Origin: Planctomycetaceae bacterium
GTDB lineage: Bacteria; Planctomycetota; Planctomycetia; Planctomycetales; Planctomycetaceae
Direction: 5' to 3'
NCBI GenBank assembly: GCA_002722955.1
Contig: PBMZ01000032.1
Location: 1-63,174, forward strand
Length of the DNA: 63,174 bases
This document shows, piece by piece, positions 7,701-16,021 of the stretch. Under the pieces are notes generated by a model. That model did no database searches. It had not been told where the DNA came from and worked only from the letters and a program-made list of their open reading frames with translations. The position numbers were made by a program, and so were the translations under genes. Numbering within the stretch: position 1 is the first letter of the stretch; each line of letters starts with the position of its first letter.

Positions 7701-8939
7701 CTACTTCGCCTCAACGCGATAAAGGTGCGTCCGCGAACGCAAGAACATCGAGTTCCCAATCACGGCGGGCGAGGCCATAAAGCCGCCTTCCAATTTGTTG
7801 GTTGCCACAGCCGCGTACTGTGAAGACGCACGAACAACGGTTGCCTGGCCTTCTCGGTTGAAGAAATAAACCAATCCATTCGCGGCAATCGGCGAGGCAC
7901 AGTAGTTTCCGCCAATGCGTTCTTTCCAAAGTTCCTTGCCAGACTTCGCATCCAAGCAAGTCGCCACACCCTTATCAGAAACAAACATCAGCAAGCCGTT
8001 CACAATAATCGGCGACGGTGTCGAGGGACCGTTGCGATCATATTTCCAAACGACATTCGTCTTCGTGATGTCGCCCTTGCCTTGAAATCGAACGGCGTGG
8101 ATTGCGGGCTTGGCGAAAGTGTTCACGACATACGCAAGCTCGCCCATCGCCACTGGACGCGGAACGGCTGAAAAACCCTTGTAGCTCAGGCTCCAAATCT
8201 CGCGACCGTCGGCTGGATCGTAGCAATAACAACCTTGGGCGGCTGGGCTGATCATGTGAGGACCGCTCGACGTCTTCACGATCAACGGTGTCGAAAAAGC
8301 CTTCCTTGCATAATCACCCACGTGAGATAAGTCCAACGAACGGTCCTTCCTCCAAATCGTGTCGCCACTTTTTGTGTCCAAGGCGATCAGATACTGCACA
8401 TCACGACCGTCACAATGAAAGATTAAGCGATCGCCGCTGACGATCATTGAAGAGCCCGCGCCTTCTTGATGATCCAGATTCACATCATCGCGTTTCCATT
8501 CAATCTGCCCGGTTTCGGCATTCAAGCTGGCTACGCCATTCGTACCAAAGCTGACGAAAACATCTCCACCTGAAATGACCGGTGATGGTGACGCCCAACT
8601 GTTGAGTTTGTTTTTTGTGATGGGCTTGTCGACTTCAAACAACTCGACTTCCTTGATCACATCACCACTCTTTTGGTCGACACAGAGTGCGACCAATCGA
8701 TGCCCATCGTCCAAAGCCGAAGTCATCCAAATCTTGCCATTCGTAACCACTGGCGTGGACCAGCCAGTCCCCGGGATGCTGGTCTTCCAAGTGATGTTCT
8801 TCGTTTCGCTCCATTCCGTGGCCAACTTCGAACCGGCCGCGTGTCCGTCACCGCTGGGACCACGAAACTCAGGCCAAGTATCCGCCGCTGTTGCGAGTCC
8901 ACAAACGAATAAAACAGCAATTACAATCGTCGAGCGCAT
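7701..8939 (-). CDS. Secreted PQQ-like beta-propeller protein
   Basis: A 412-residue exported protein. The signal peptide MRSTIVIAVLFVCGLATAA is followed by TWPEFRGPSGDG, the usual opening of planctomycete PQQ-propeller proteins. Repeated blades contain DAKSGKELWKE, DTKSGDTIWRK and NAETGQIEWKR, the PQQ-repeat signature. No quinoprotein catalytic residues are obvious, so a binding or scaffold role like BamB is more likely than dehydrogenase activity. A purine-rich AAGGAAAGG precedes the ATG at 8939 and supports this start over one 14 codons upstream. It is the last gene of a same-strand run with the TPR lipoprotein (95 bp) and the WD40 protein. Confidence 0.85.
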   Translation of the reverse strand: MRSTIVIAVLFVCGLATAADTWPEFRGPSGDGHAAGSKLATEWSETKNITWKTSIPGTGWSTPVVTNGKIWMTSALDDGHRLVALCVDQKSGDVIKEVELFEVDKPITKNKLNSWASPSPVISGGDVFVSFGTNGVASLNAETGQIEWKRDDVNLDHQEGAGSSMIVSGDRLIFHCDGRDVQYLIALDTKSGDTIWRKDRSLDLSHVGDYARKAFSTPLIVKTSSGPHMISPAAQGCYCYDPADGREIWSLSYKGFSAVPRPVAMGELAYVVNTFAKPAIHAVRFQGKGDITKTNVVWKYDRNGPSTPSPIIVNGLLMFVSDKGVATCLDAKSGKELWKERIGGNYCASPIAANGLVYFFNREGQATVVRASSQYAAVATNKLEGGFMASPAVIGNSMFLRSRTHLYRVEAK

Positions 8940-9034
8940 CGATACCCTTTCCTTGGTCCGTGGAAGAAACACACGAAGCATTGTAATCGCCCAGCGCGGA
9001 CAATTGAACGAAGACAGGACGACTTCTGGAGCTG

Positions 9035-10462
9035 TTACTCTTTCGCTGTTGGCCTCTCCGATTCGCCAACCTTCTCGGCCTTCGACGGCGCCGGCTGTTC
9101 CGAATCGTTCTTTTCGCTCGGTGTGGACTTCGAGCCACCCTCGGATTCGGTTCCGTCTTCCTCGTCATCGGTAGCAAACCGAGTCTTGAACTTCTTGTTC
9201 GCAGTCTTCAGATTCTGAATCCCATCAGCCGCATTTTGTAGAAGATCGCCTTTGACCTGATCAGCCATGATCCGTTTCACCCACGTCAACGCTTCGTTGG
9301 CCAAAGCTCGCGGCCCCGCTTCATTCTTTTGAGCCTCGATAACGTAGGTCATCTTTTCGAGTGCCGCTTGATGTTGTCGTTGCATGTACAAGACGCGGCC
9401 TTCGTAGTACTTGATCATTAACTCGTTTTTGATGTCATCGCGATAATGATCCAGCTCGCTCGCCGCGAAATCGGCCGTTCCACGATCTAGAGCCAACGCC
9501 ATATTCGTAGAGATCAGCTGTGTTCGTTTAGGCCCATCACCAGATCGATCAATCAACCCGCGAAGCATTTCGCAGGCAACAGTCACGCGAGCATCACGTG
9601 CCAGGTAGATCGCGAATTGCTCGGCGATCTTGATGTTCAGTGGGAAGGCACGAATCAGCTCGCGAAATTCTTCGTCGCGAACTTCGTTGCCCTTCGCCGT
9701 CACCAGAACTCCCGAATAAACCAGCGCAGATTCTTCCGTTCGCTTTTGTTGGCGATAATAAGTTTTAGCGGCTGAGACGGCCGAGTCGATTTCATCTGCC
9801 AGCAAGTAAACAGCGATGCGATCACGGGCAATTGTCGGGTTGTCCGGATCAATCCTCTGCATGCGATCGATCAGCTTTCGAGCGTCTGCGGCAAGGCCCG
9901 ATTGCAGTGCGAACGAAATCAGCTCGCGATGAAACTCAGGGATCTCGCTACTCATCACGACGCAAGCTTCGACGATTTCGATCGCTGTCGTCGCGTTAGC
10001 CTTTGATGCTCGCGCCTTGCCCTCAGCCCGATACTGCACAGCTTTGGCTTGAAATGCATAGACGGCAAACAGCGCGACTGCTGGAGTGGAACTGTTCTGG
10101 TCGTATAGCTCGATAATCTCATCAGCCGCAGAAAGGTCTTTGGCAAACAATCGCTGCCGCAGTTTCAGCCCCGCGAACTTTGCGTTCTCTTCGTCGTCGG
10201 CAATCGCCAAATCGATTTCAGTGGCCGCCGCGTCCTTGTTCTTTAAACGTTCGAAGGCAAGCGATCGCAGATAGTGGACTTCCCCTTCGGATGCATCAAT
10301 CCCCGAAAGCACATCCAGCGCCTCTTGAGGTTGGTCGATTTGCAGAAAACGCCGAGCGTCCGCTTGCAGCGGGCTGGTGTCCGTGCCACCGCAACCGATC
10401 AAAGAAAACAGGACGCCAAATGCCAAGCAGTATTGTAGAGCGTTACATGTATTCTTGATCAT
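9035..10462 (-). CDS. TPR-containing lipoprotein
   Basis: A 475-residue protein starting MIKNTCNALQYC, with a lipoprotein signal ending in the lipobox LIGC and then GGTDTSP, so it should be lipid-anchored in the cell envelope. The mature part is almost all helical, with tetratricopeptide-like pairs (for example EALDVLSGIDASEGEVHYLRS). The C-terminal 45 residues are charged and low-complexity (Glu, Ser, Lys, Pro). GGAG seven bases upstream supports the ATG at 10462; an upstream in-frame start would bury the lipoprotein signal. It is flanked on the same strand by the WD40 and PQQ-propeller genes. TPR proteins are scaffolds, so a surface or periplasmic assembly role is plausible but unproven. 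Confidence 0.75.
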   Translation of the reverse strand: MIKNTCNALQYCLAFGVLFSLIGCGGTDTSPLQADARRFLQIDQPQEALDVLSGIDASEGEVHYLRSLAFERLKNKDAAATEIDLAIADDEENAKFAGLKLRQRLFAKDLSAADEIIELYDQNSSTPAVALFAVYAFQAKAVQYRAEGKARASKANATTAIEIVEACVVMSSEIPEFHRELISFALQSGLAADARKLIDRMQRIDPDNPTIARDRIAVYLLADEIDSAVSAAKTYYRQQKRTEESALVYSGVLVTAKGNEVRDEEFRELIRAFPLNIKIAEQFAIYLARDARVTVACEMLRGLIDRSGDGPKRTQLISTNMALALDRGTADFAASELDHYRDDIKNELMIKYYEGRVLYMQRQHQAALEKMTYVIEAQKNEAGPRALANEALTWVKRIMADQVKGDLLQNAADGIQNLKTANKKFKTRFATDDEEDGTESEGGSKSTPSEKNDSEQPAPSKAEKVGESERPTAKE

Positions 10463-10532
10463 AGAAACGCTCCACATCGTCTCGCTTCGGTCGTTGGAGT
10501 CCAGTCCCAAAACGCTGCGAAAAACGATTTCA

Positions 10533-13349
10533 TCAGCGAGCATTGCTGGGAAGTTGGAATCGGATCAATCGATGATCCCGGCTGGCAACAACAACCTCTG
10601 TTCCACCCGAAGTGTAACACACATCATACGCTGCGGTGACGGGAAGTCGTCGATGATACAACAAGTTTCCGTCGCTGACGTTCCAGACGCACAAGTGTCC
10701 GTCTAGATCGATTGTAACGAATCGAGCACCGGACGGACTCACCAATAGTCGATAGACAGCACTATTGTTACCTTGGCCAGACCGAGTCAGCGACTGATCG
10801 CTAAGCAGCCATAGATGCCATTGCTTGCCAGTACCAACTGAAAGCAGCGAACTGCGATCTTTGGTAAAGGCCACACTCAGCAGCCTCGACGGCGTCTCCA
10901 TCGTCAACTTCACGGGGCCAGCTTCTTCCGTGGCCTCTTCATCGGAAGAATCAGCACTTTCGGTAGCTTCGGCAGGTGGGGGGGCAAGGACATCCTTGAT
11001 ATTCGACACCTGAGCAAAACCGCCTTCGCCGACAACCGCGATTCGCTCGTCCGTGCCATCGAAGGCAACATCGAACAGCGTCCCAGGCCCTTGTTGTGAC
11101 CATCTCTTCTCGAGGCTGGAAAGTTGCCAGACCGCGGCTTGTCGATCTGCCCCACATGTTGCCAGCCACTCGCCTTTCGAGGAAAACTGAAGACCGAAGA
11201 CAGCACTTTGATGAGCCTGCACTGATTTCTCGATTCGCGGACTGGAAACGTACCAGCGTCGCAACGTCCGCTCGAATCCAACCGACAGCAACGTGTTGTT
11301 GTCTTCGGCGAAACAGATCGCTGCCGTCGGCTGGCTGTGACTGGCGAACTGCGGATGTCCTTTAAGTTCTTGAAACGGCTCGACTACAAAACCGCCGCCG
11401 TCTTTTGGATTCACTGCGAACACGCGGAGAATCTGATCGTGAGTGGCGACGACAAGCTTCTCGCCGCGTTTCCCAAACGCCAGCGAATTGACGGCCACCG
11501 GAACATCGATTGTTGCGAGTGCTTTGGCGTCGGCAAGAGACCACGCCCAGACTTTGGGTGTCTCGCCCGCCGCGGCAATCCATCGACCGTCGACGCTGAT
11601 GCTGATCGTTCGCAACTTGCCAGTTGGACCGACAAATGTGTGTCCCGGCTGAATGTCAAGCGTCCACTGCCGCACGGCTCCAGAGTCGCTGGCCGTTACG
11701 AATGACTTGCCATCAGGAGCGAATCGAACACATCGCAGTGGGTGTTCGCTGATCTTGCCGATAGCAGCAACACTACGAATCTGATGTTGAATCATCTTGT
11801 CAGTGCTAGCAGAAAAGACGCTGCCGTCCGAGTTGACTTGAATCACCGAAATGCGACTTCCATGAGCAATCATCCGCTCGATCAGCAGTTCACTGTCGAC
11901 ATCCCAAACATGTACGCGACCGCTATCGCCAGCAGCGAGAATCGATTGTTTGTCGAAGGCAACTGACCGCACTGCTGACGGACCCTCGAACTTCTTCACT
12001 GGTTGAATGTCGCCTTGCGGATTCTTTAATGGCCAGATGCGCGTGAACTTGTCGTCGCCGCAAGCAGCAAGCCACTGGCCATCAGCGCTGACGGCCACAC
12101 AATTCACGGTGGCAGTAGCACCAACAAAACGTGCCAATTGCCGACCATCGGAGACATTCCATAAGTATGCCATCTTATCCGCGCCGCACGTGATGACTTG
12201 CTGGCCATTGGCAATCAGCTTTAGCGACGTGACCGAGCCGGATGGATGTTTGGACTCGATCGGCTCTTCTTCGCCGCCAAGCGTCCAGATTTTGATCTTG
12301 CCGTCGTCGCCGCAAGTCGCCAGTTGGCGCGTCGCTTCGAAGAACTCGACACAACGAACTTGGCCGCTGTGTGCTGTAATGGTCTGAGTGATGCTGCCAT
12401 CGTCCAGCTTGAAGATGTTGACCTTTCCACCAGAATCGCCAACCGCCACGTGTTGACCAGCCGCGTCGAACGCGAGGCCTCGAATCGATGCCAATTCACC
12501 TGTCAGGGTTTTCGTAGGTTTCGTCTCGCCGACCTTATAGAGATGCACCTTCTTTTCATCACCGCCGGAAACAAGCCATTTGCCGTCTTTGGAAAGCGCC
12601 ATCGCGGTGATTTGCGCCGTGTTGCCTTCGTATTTGGTAGGAAGTACTGGCGGCCAATTGATGACGCGAGCGTAACCGTCGTTGCCGGCAAGAACCGCTT
12701 TCTTGCTGGCTTCGTGAAAGTCCATCGAGTTCGAGGGCGCGTAGTAGTTTGTCGTCAGCACCTTGGCATCGGCCAGATTCCATGACTTAACCGTTCCATC
12801 GATGGATGCACCGATAACATGGCCCGCTTCGTTGTCGAAGAACACATCGACTAACGCCTGCGTCGAGCCACCAAAATCGCGAGCGTGGGCGTTTGTGAGA
12901 TTGCTCCACATGCGGACGTACTTTGATTGGTCGCCCGTGATCACAAACTGGCCATCCTTCGAGACAGCGATCGATGTCGGATTACCCGGAAGCGAACTGC
13001 TAAGCCCTCGAATCGGATGCCGCGTCGGCACACCAGCAAACTGCACGCTTCCATCAACATCGCCAACAGCCGCAGTTTGCCCATCCGGCGAAAGTGCCAC
13101 CCGCAACAACCCCCGAGGCGCCACCATCGTGTGCAACAGCGCATTGGTTTCTCGGTCCCAGTAGCAGATCTTTCCGTCCAGCCCAACGCTCACAAACGTT
13201 TGGCCATCAGCAGTACAACCAACAGACCGAATCGGTCCTGTGTGCCCTTCCAAATACTTGATTGCGAGCGGATCCTCCGCTGCTTGACCGAACACCCCTG
13301 TCGAGCAAAACAGCAAGAACGCCAATGCTAACTGAAAGCGTTTCACCAT
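10533..13349 (-). CDS. Secreted WD40-repeat protein
   Basis: A 938-residue protein with a signal peptide (MVKRFQLALAFLLFCSTGVFGQA) and then WD40 repeats over nearly its whole length, enough for two propellers. Recognisable blades include LEGHTGPIRSVGCTADG, ITAHSGQVRCVEF and HQSAVFGLQFSSKGEWLATCG. An acidic Ala/Glu-rich insert lies at about residue 795-815. AGGA seven bases before the ATG supports the start. It heads the run WD40, TPR lipoprotein, PQQ propeller, all predicted to be exported. Planctomycetes have many such proteins and no enzymatic domain is visible here. Confidence 0.85.
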   Translation of the reverse strand: MVKRFQLALAFLLFCSTGVFGQAAEDPLAIKYLEGHTGPIRSVGCTADGQTFVSVGLDGKICYWDRETNALLHTMVAPRGLLRVALSPDGQTAAVGDVDGSVQFAGVPTRHPIRGLSSSLPGNPTSIAVSKDGQFVITGDQSKYVRMWSNLTNAHARDFGGSTQALVDVFFDNEAGHVIGASIDGTVKSWNLADAKVLTTNYYAPSNSMDFHEASKKAVLAGNDGYARVINWPPVLPTKYEGNTAQITAMALSKDGKWLVSGGDEKKVHLYKVGETKPTKTLTGELASIRGLAFDAAGQHVAVGDSGGKVNIFKLDDGSITQTITAHSGQVRCVEFFEATRQLATCGDDGKIKIWTLGGEEEPIESKHPSGSVTSLKLIANGQQVITCGADKMAYLWNVSDGRQLARFVGATATVNCVAVSADGQWLAACGDDKFTRIWPLKNPQGDIQPVKKFEGPSAVRSVAFDKQSILAAGDSGRVHVWDVDSELLIERMIAHGSRISVIQVNSDGSVFSASTDKMIQHQIRSVAAIGKISEHPLRCVRFAPDGKSFVTASDSGAVRQWTLDIQPGHTFVGPTGKLRTISISVDGRWIAAAGETPKVWAWSLADAKALATIDVPVAVNSLAFGKRGEKLVVATHDQILRVFAVNPKDGGGFVVEPFQELKGHPQFASHSQPTAAICFAEDNNTLLSVGFERTLRRWYVSSPRIEKSVQAHQSAVFGLQFSSKGEWLATCGADRQAAVWQLSSLEKRWSQQGPGTLFDVAFDGTDERIAVVGEGGFAQVSNIKDVLAPPPAEATESADSSDEEATEEAGPVKLTMETPSRLLSVAFTKDRSSLLSVGTGKQWHLWLLSDQSLTRSGQGNNSAVYRLLVSPSGARFVTIDLDGHLCVWNVSDGNLLYHRRLPVTAAYDVCYTSGGTEVVVASRDHRLIRFQLPSNAR

Positions 13350-13587
13350 GGATGATTCCTAGAAAGAAAAAGCAGATCACACCTCGACAGCTTACTGGTC
13401 AGCAGGCACAAGTGGCAAGACATGGGAAGCAATCAAACAAGCGGCCCAAGCAGAACCTTCTCTCGATAAAGCCACACGCTACGGCTAGACAGGGTTGGAG
13501 CAACTGCTATGCTGACGAATCGCCACCAGAAACTCATCGCACACCTTGTTTCGCGCAATCTTAAGACCAAACCGAAAAGGCATTCCC

Positions 13588-14070
13588 ATGCAAATTGCTG
13601 ACAAAACCGTTGTTGCAATCGATTACGTACTCAAAGACGACGCAGGGGAAGTCATCGATTCGTCCGAAGGCCAACAGCCGCTGACATATTTGCACGGGGC
13701 AAGTGGCATCATCCCTGGCCTCGAACGCGAATTGACAGGCAAGCAAGTGGGTGACGAACTGCAAGTGAGCATCGCTCCTGCCGACGGTTATGGTGGACGA
13801 AACGATGGCTTAAGGCAAGAAGTCGCGCACGACCAATTCCAAGGCGTTCAGAACCTGTCAGTGGGCATGCAATTCCAGGCTGACTCCAACGCCGGTCCAA
13901 TGGTGGTCACGGTCGTTGAAATCTCGGACGCAACGGTCACCATCGACGGAAATCATCCGCTCGCTGGCATGAATCTCAACTTTTCCGTGACCGTTCGAGA
14001 CATCCGTGAGGCAACCCAAGAGGAACTTCAACACGGTCACGCTCATGGTCCTGGTGGCCATTCCCATTAA
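13588..14070 (+). CDS. slyD: SlyD-like FKBP-type peptidyl-prolyl isomerase
   Basis: A 160-residue FKBP-type cis-trans prolyl isomerase of the SlyD class. Early residues read DYVLKDDAGEVIDSSEG, followed by LTYLHGASGIIPGLERELTG and FSVTVRDIREA, the split FKBP fold with an inserted chaperone flap (about 70-125). The C-terminus is His-rich (HGHAHGPGGHSH), the metal-binding tail of SlyD, which links the family to nickel handling and folding in the cytoplasm. I used the ATG at 13588 (MQIADKTVV), the usual N-terminus. It is a monocistronic plus-strand gene followed by palindromes. Confidence 0.88.
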   Translation: MQIADKTVVAIDYVLKDDAGEVIDSSEGQQPLTYLHGASGIIPGLERELTGKQVGDELQVSIAPADGYGGRNDGLRQEVAHDQFQGVQNLSVGMQFQADSNAGPMVVTVVEISDATVTIDGNHPLAGMNLNFSVTVRDIREATQEELQHGHAHGPGGHSH

Positions 14071-14088
14071 TCGTACTGGTGCCCTGTT

Positions 14089-14149
14089 GTAGCCGAAGTC
14101 GTGAGACTTCGGCTTTGCCGCCCAGCTGAAGCCTCACGACTTCAACTAC
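14089..14149. repeat. Imperfect palindrome (REP-like)
   Basis: GTAGCCGAAGTCGTGAG begins the left arm and CTCACGACTTCAACTAC ends the right arm. The arms of about 26 bp have a few mismatches and flank a short loop. It sits 19 bp after slyD and could also act as its terminator. It shares the GTAGC-GAAGTCG opening with the palindrome at 5559. Confidence 0.7.
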
Positions 14150-14250
14150 CCCGTGATCAATCCGCGACGAACAAAGTGCTGTAGCGGAATGGCGCGAGCT
14201 GTTCGGTGAATTTTCTGGTTCTTCACCGAATTCCGGAAAAGGTATCGATC

Positions 14251-14330
14251 GGGTGTGGCCGGGGACGAGTCTTCGAGCCCCCAGACTGGTTGATACAACT
14301 GGGGGCTCGAAGACTCGTCCCCTGCCACCC
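14251..14330. repeat. Long palindrome upstream of blaI
   Basis: The core arms GGGGACGAGTCTTCGAGCCC and the exact complement ending CTCGTCCCC (14261-14322) are near perfect around an 18-base loop. A weaker GGGTGTGGCC / TGCCACCC match extends them outward. Just left of it, 14181-14209 carries GTAGCGGAATGGCGCGAGC, a second repeat type that also occurs at 43238. Confidence 0.7.
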
Positions 14331-14365
14331 GTATCCTTGTCTGTCTGGTGATATTCCTTGGCACA

Positions 14366-14398
14366 TCAGATAAAACATCTTACGACAAGGTCAGATAA
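14366..14398 (+). promoter_or_regulatory. Candidate operator for the BlaI/M56 pair
   Basis: Two copies of TCAGATAA (14366-14373 and 14391-14398) lie 25 bases apart, just upstream of the blaI Shine-Dalgarno. The segment between holds TCTTACGAC, giving partial dyads with both. BlaI-type repressors usually bind such sites in their own promoter. The assignment is positional only. Confidence 0.35.
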
Positions 14399-14424
14399 GA
14401 CGACTGATGCAGAGGAGGATTTTC

Positions 14425-14832
14425 ATGGCAGAGAAGATTCGATTGACTGAGGCGCAGTTTGCTGTGCTGGAGGCATTGTGGAATGGCGGCGATCAAACGA
14501 TTCGGCAATTGACGGCTACGCTGTATCCAGAGCAAACCACTTCTGACTATGCGACTGTGCAGAAGTTGCTGGAGCAGTTGGAGCAGAAAGGTTGCACGGC
14601 GCGAGATCGGTCCAAGATGGCTCATACTTTTCGCGCGACCGTTGATCGAGGCGATTTGATTGACTCGCAGCTTCAAGAAATGGCCGAGAAGCTTTGTGAG
14701 GGATCGCTGACTCCTGTGCTGATGCATCTCGTTGAAGGTGCCAGCCTCTCGAAAGGCGACCGCGACACGCTTCGCAGCCTGCTGGATCAAGCCAAGCAAA
14801 CCAAGAAGACTCGACACAAAGGCAAGTCATGA
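14425..14832 (+). CDS. blaI: BlaI/MecI-family transcriptional repressor
   Basis: A 135-residue winged-helix repressor. The N-terminal half reads EKIRLTEAQFAVLEALW, then TIRQLTATLYP and DYATVQKLLEQLEQKGC, the BlaI/MecI/CopY DNA-binding core. The C-terminal dimerisation part includes FCEG-like KLCEGSLTPVLMHLVE. A strong GAGGAGGA at 14412-14419 places the start at 14425, not at the ATG six codons earlier. It overlaps the M56 peptidase gene by four bases (ATGA), the usual pairing in which the membrane peptidase relieves repression. Because the partner is truncated, normal signalling is doubtful. Confidence 0.9.
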   Translation: MAEKIRLTEAQFAVLEALWNGGDQTIRQLTATLYPEQTTSDYATVQKLLEQLEQKGCTARDRSKMAHTFRATVDRGDLIDSQLQEMAEKLCEGSLTPVLMHLVEGASLSKGDRDTLRSLLDQAKQTKKTRHKGKS

Positions 14833-15788
14833 TCGAGAACCTACTGATGATCGGGTTGAGCAATGCGTTCGTTGCAACGGGCATGGCTCTCGTGGTGTTC
14901 GTGGTGACGCGAAAGTTTCGTCACGCGCCGCTGGCCCATTTGCTTTGGTTTGTTGTTCTTCTGAAATTGGTCACTCCACCCGTGTGGAGTTGGTCGGTTT
15001 CGATACCAGCACCAACTTCAACGGTCGCAACATCCGGAATTGTCGAGTACGCTGGTGAGAGTTCAACCGACCATGGCAGACAACATTCAAGCGACAACCA
15101 GCCGGAGCTCTCACCCAAGCACGACGCGAAAATCGGTGAGATTGCCGTTACCGATGTCGGTGACGTGACCTCGAGTACCAACAAGAATTCCGCGGCGGTC
15201 GGACCGCCAGTGCGACCAGTGATTGCATTGGACTCGCCATCAACCACGCGGCGGCGAGGATCAGCGCAGCCAATACCAGCGGCGCCATGGTTGACGTGGA
15301 CTTACATGGCAGCAGCAGGTTGGTTTCTGGGAACGCTGATCATGATGGCCATCTTGTTTGTGCGAGTTTATAGATTCCGTGCAATCCTGCGACGTGCGTC
15401 TGAAGCCCCCGCAGACTTGTGTCAAGAAGTCGCTTCGTTGTCGAAGACTGCCGGTGTACGCAGCAAGTTGGACGTGAGAGTTTCTGATGCATGCCTCGCC
15501 CCGTTGGTCTTTGGGTGCGGCGGACGCGTTGTTCTCTTGCTGCCGACATCGTTGTTGTCACGACTGGACTCAGACGAGCGAACGACATTGATTGCGCACG
15601 AGTTGGCTCATCTACGCCGGCGTGATCATTGGACGAATTGGTTCACGATGCTGATCACCACACTTTACTGGTGGCTTCCGATCGGATGGTTTGCGCGTCG
15701 ACAATTGTCCCGACTGGCCGATCTGTGCTGCGATGGTTGGGCTGTCAGTTGGTTTCCGGACAAATCTGTTTCGCACACAAATTACTGA
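14829..15788 (+). CDS. M56 (BlaR1-type) membrane metallopeptidase, C-terminally truncated
   Basis: The 319-residue frame begins with a TM helix, followed by LLWFVVLLKLVTPPVWSW, a Ser/Asp-rich loop, further TM segments, and the zinc site HELAHLRRRDHW (H257-E-x-x-H) then LYWWLPIGWFARRQL and LCCDGWAV. These are standard M56/BlaR1 features. Family members in planctomycetes normally continue for hundreds of residues. Here the sequence changes after SWFPDKS and the bases beyond encode a leucine-rich-repeat tail. The catalytic motif survives but the sensor part is gone. It overlaps blaI by four bases. It may be a pseudogene or make a truncated protease. Confidence 0.75.
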   Translation: MIENLLMIGLSNAFVATGMALVVFVVTRKFRHAPLAHLLWFVVLLKLVTPPVWSWSVSIPAPTSTVATSGIVEYAGESSTDHGRQHSSDNQPELSPKHDAKIGEIAVTDVGDVTSSTNKNSAAVGPPVRPVIALDSPSTTRRRGSAQPIPAAPWLTWTYMAAAGWFLGTLIMMAILFVRVYRFRAILRRASEAPADLCQEVASLSKTAGVRSKLDVRVSDACLAPLVFGCGGRVVLLLPTSLLSRLDSDERTTLIAHELAHLRRRDHWTNWFTMLITTLYWWLPIGWFARRQLSRLADLCCDGWAVSWFPDKSVSHTNY

Positions 15789-15917
15789 CGTCGGGCTAAT
15801 GCAGCTTGCAGGACTAAAGAATCTCCACTCCCTTATGGGCACAAGGCACGCTTGTGACCGCTCGAGGAGCGAACAGCTTGAAAGAGGCGATGGGAGATAT
15901 CGACATTCAGTATTAGA
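15775..15917 (+). pseudogene. Remnant of a leucine-rich-repeat protein C-terminus
   Basis: Reading across a frame change near 15830, the bases encode TQITDVGLMQLAGLKNLHSL and then GTLVTARGANSLKEAMG ending DIDIQY-stop. This is the pattern that closes planctomycete LRR proteins (x-T-x-V-T-D-x-G-L-x-x-L). No start or upstream repeats are present; it is fused directly to the truncated M56 gene. The simplest reading is a deletion joining the 5' part of one gene to the 3' end of another, followed by a frameshift. Confidence 0.6.
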
Positions 15918-16021
15918 GCTATGTTAAAAACATGAAGTCGGCTGAACGAAGAATTCGTTTCACTCAATCGAAAGGCACCCCAGCAAGAAGTGGAAGCCCA
16001 CATTGTGAGAAACCCAGTCAG

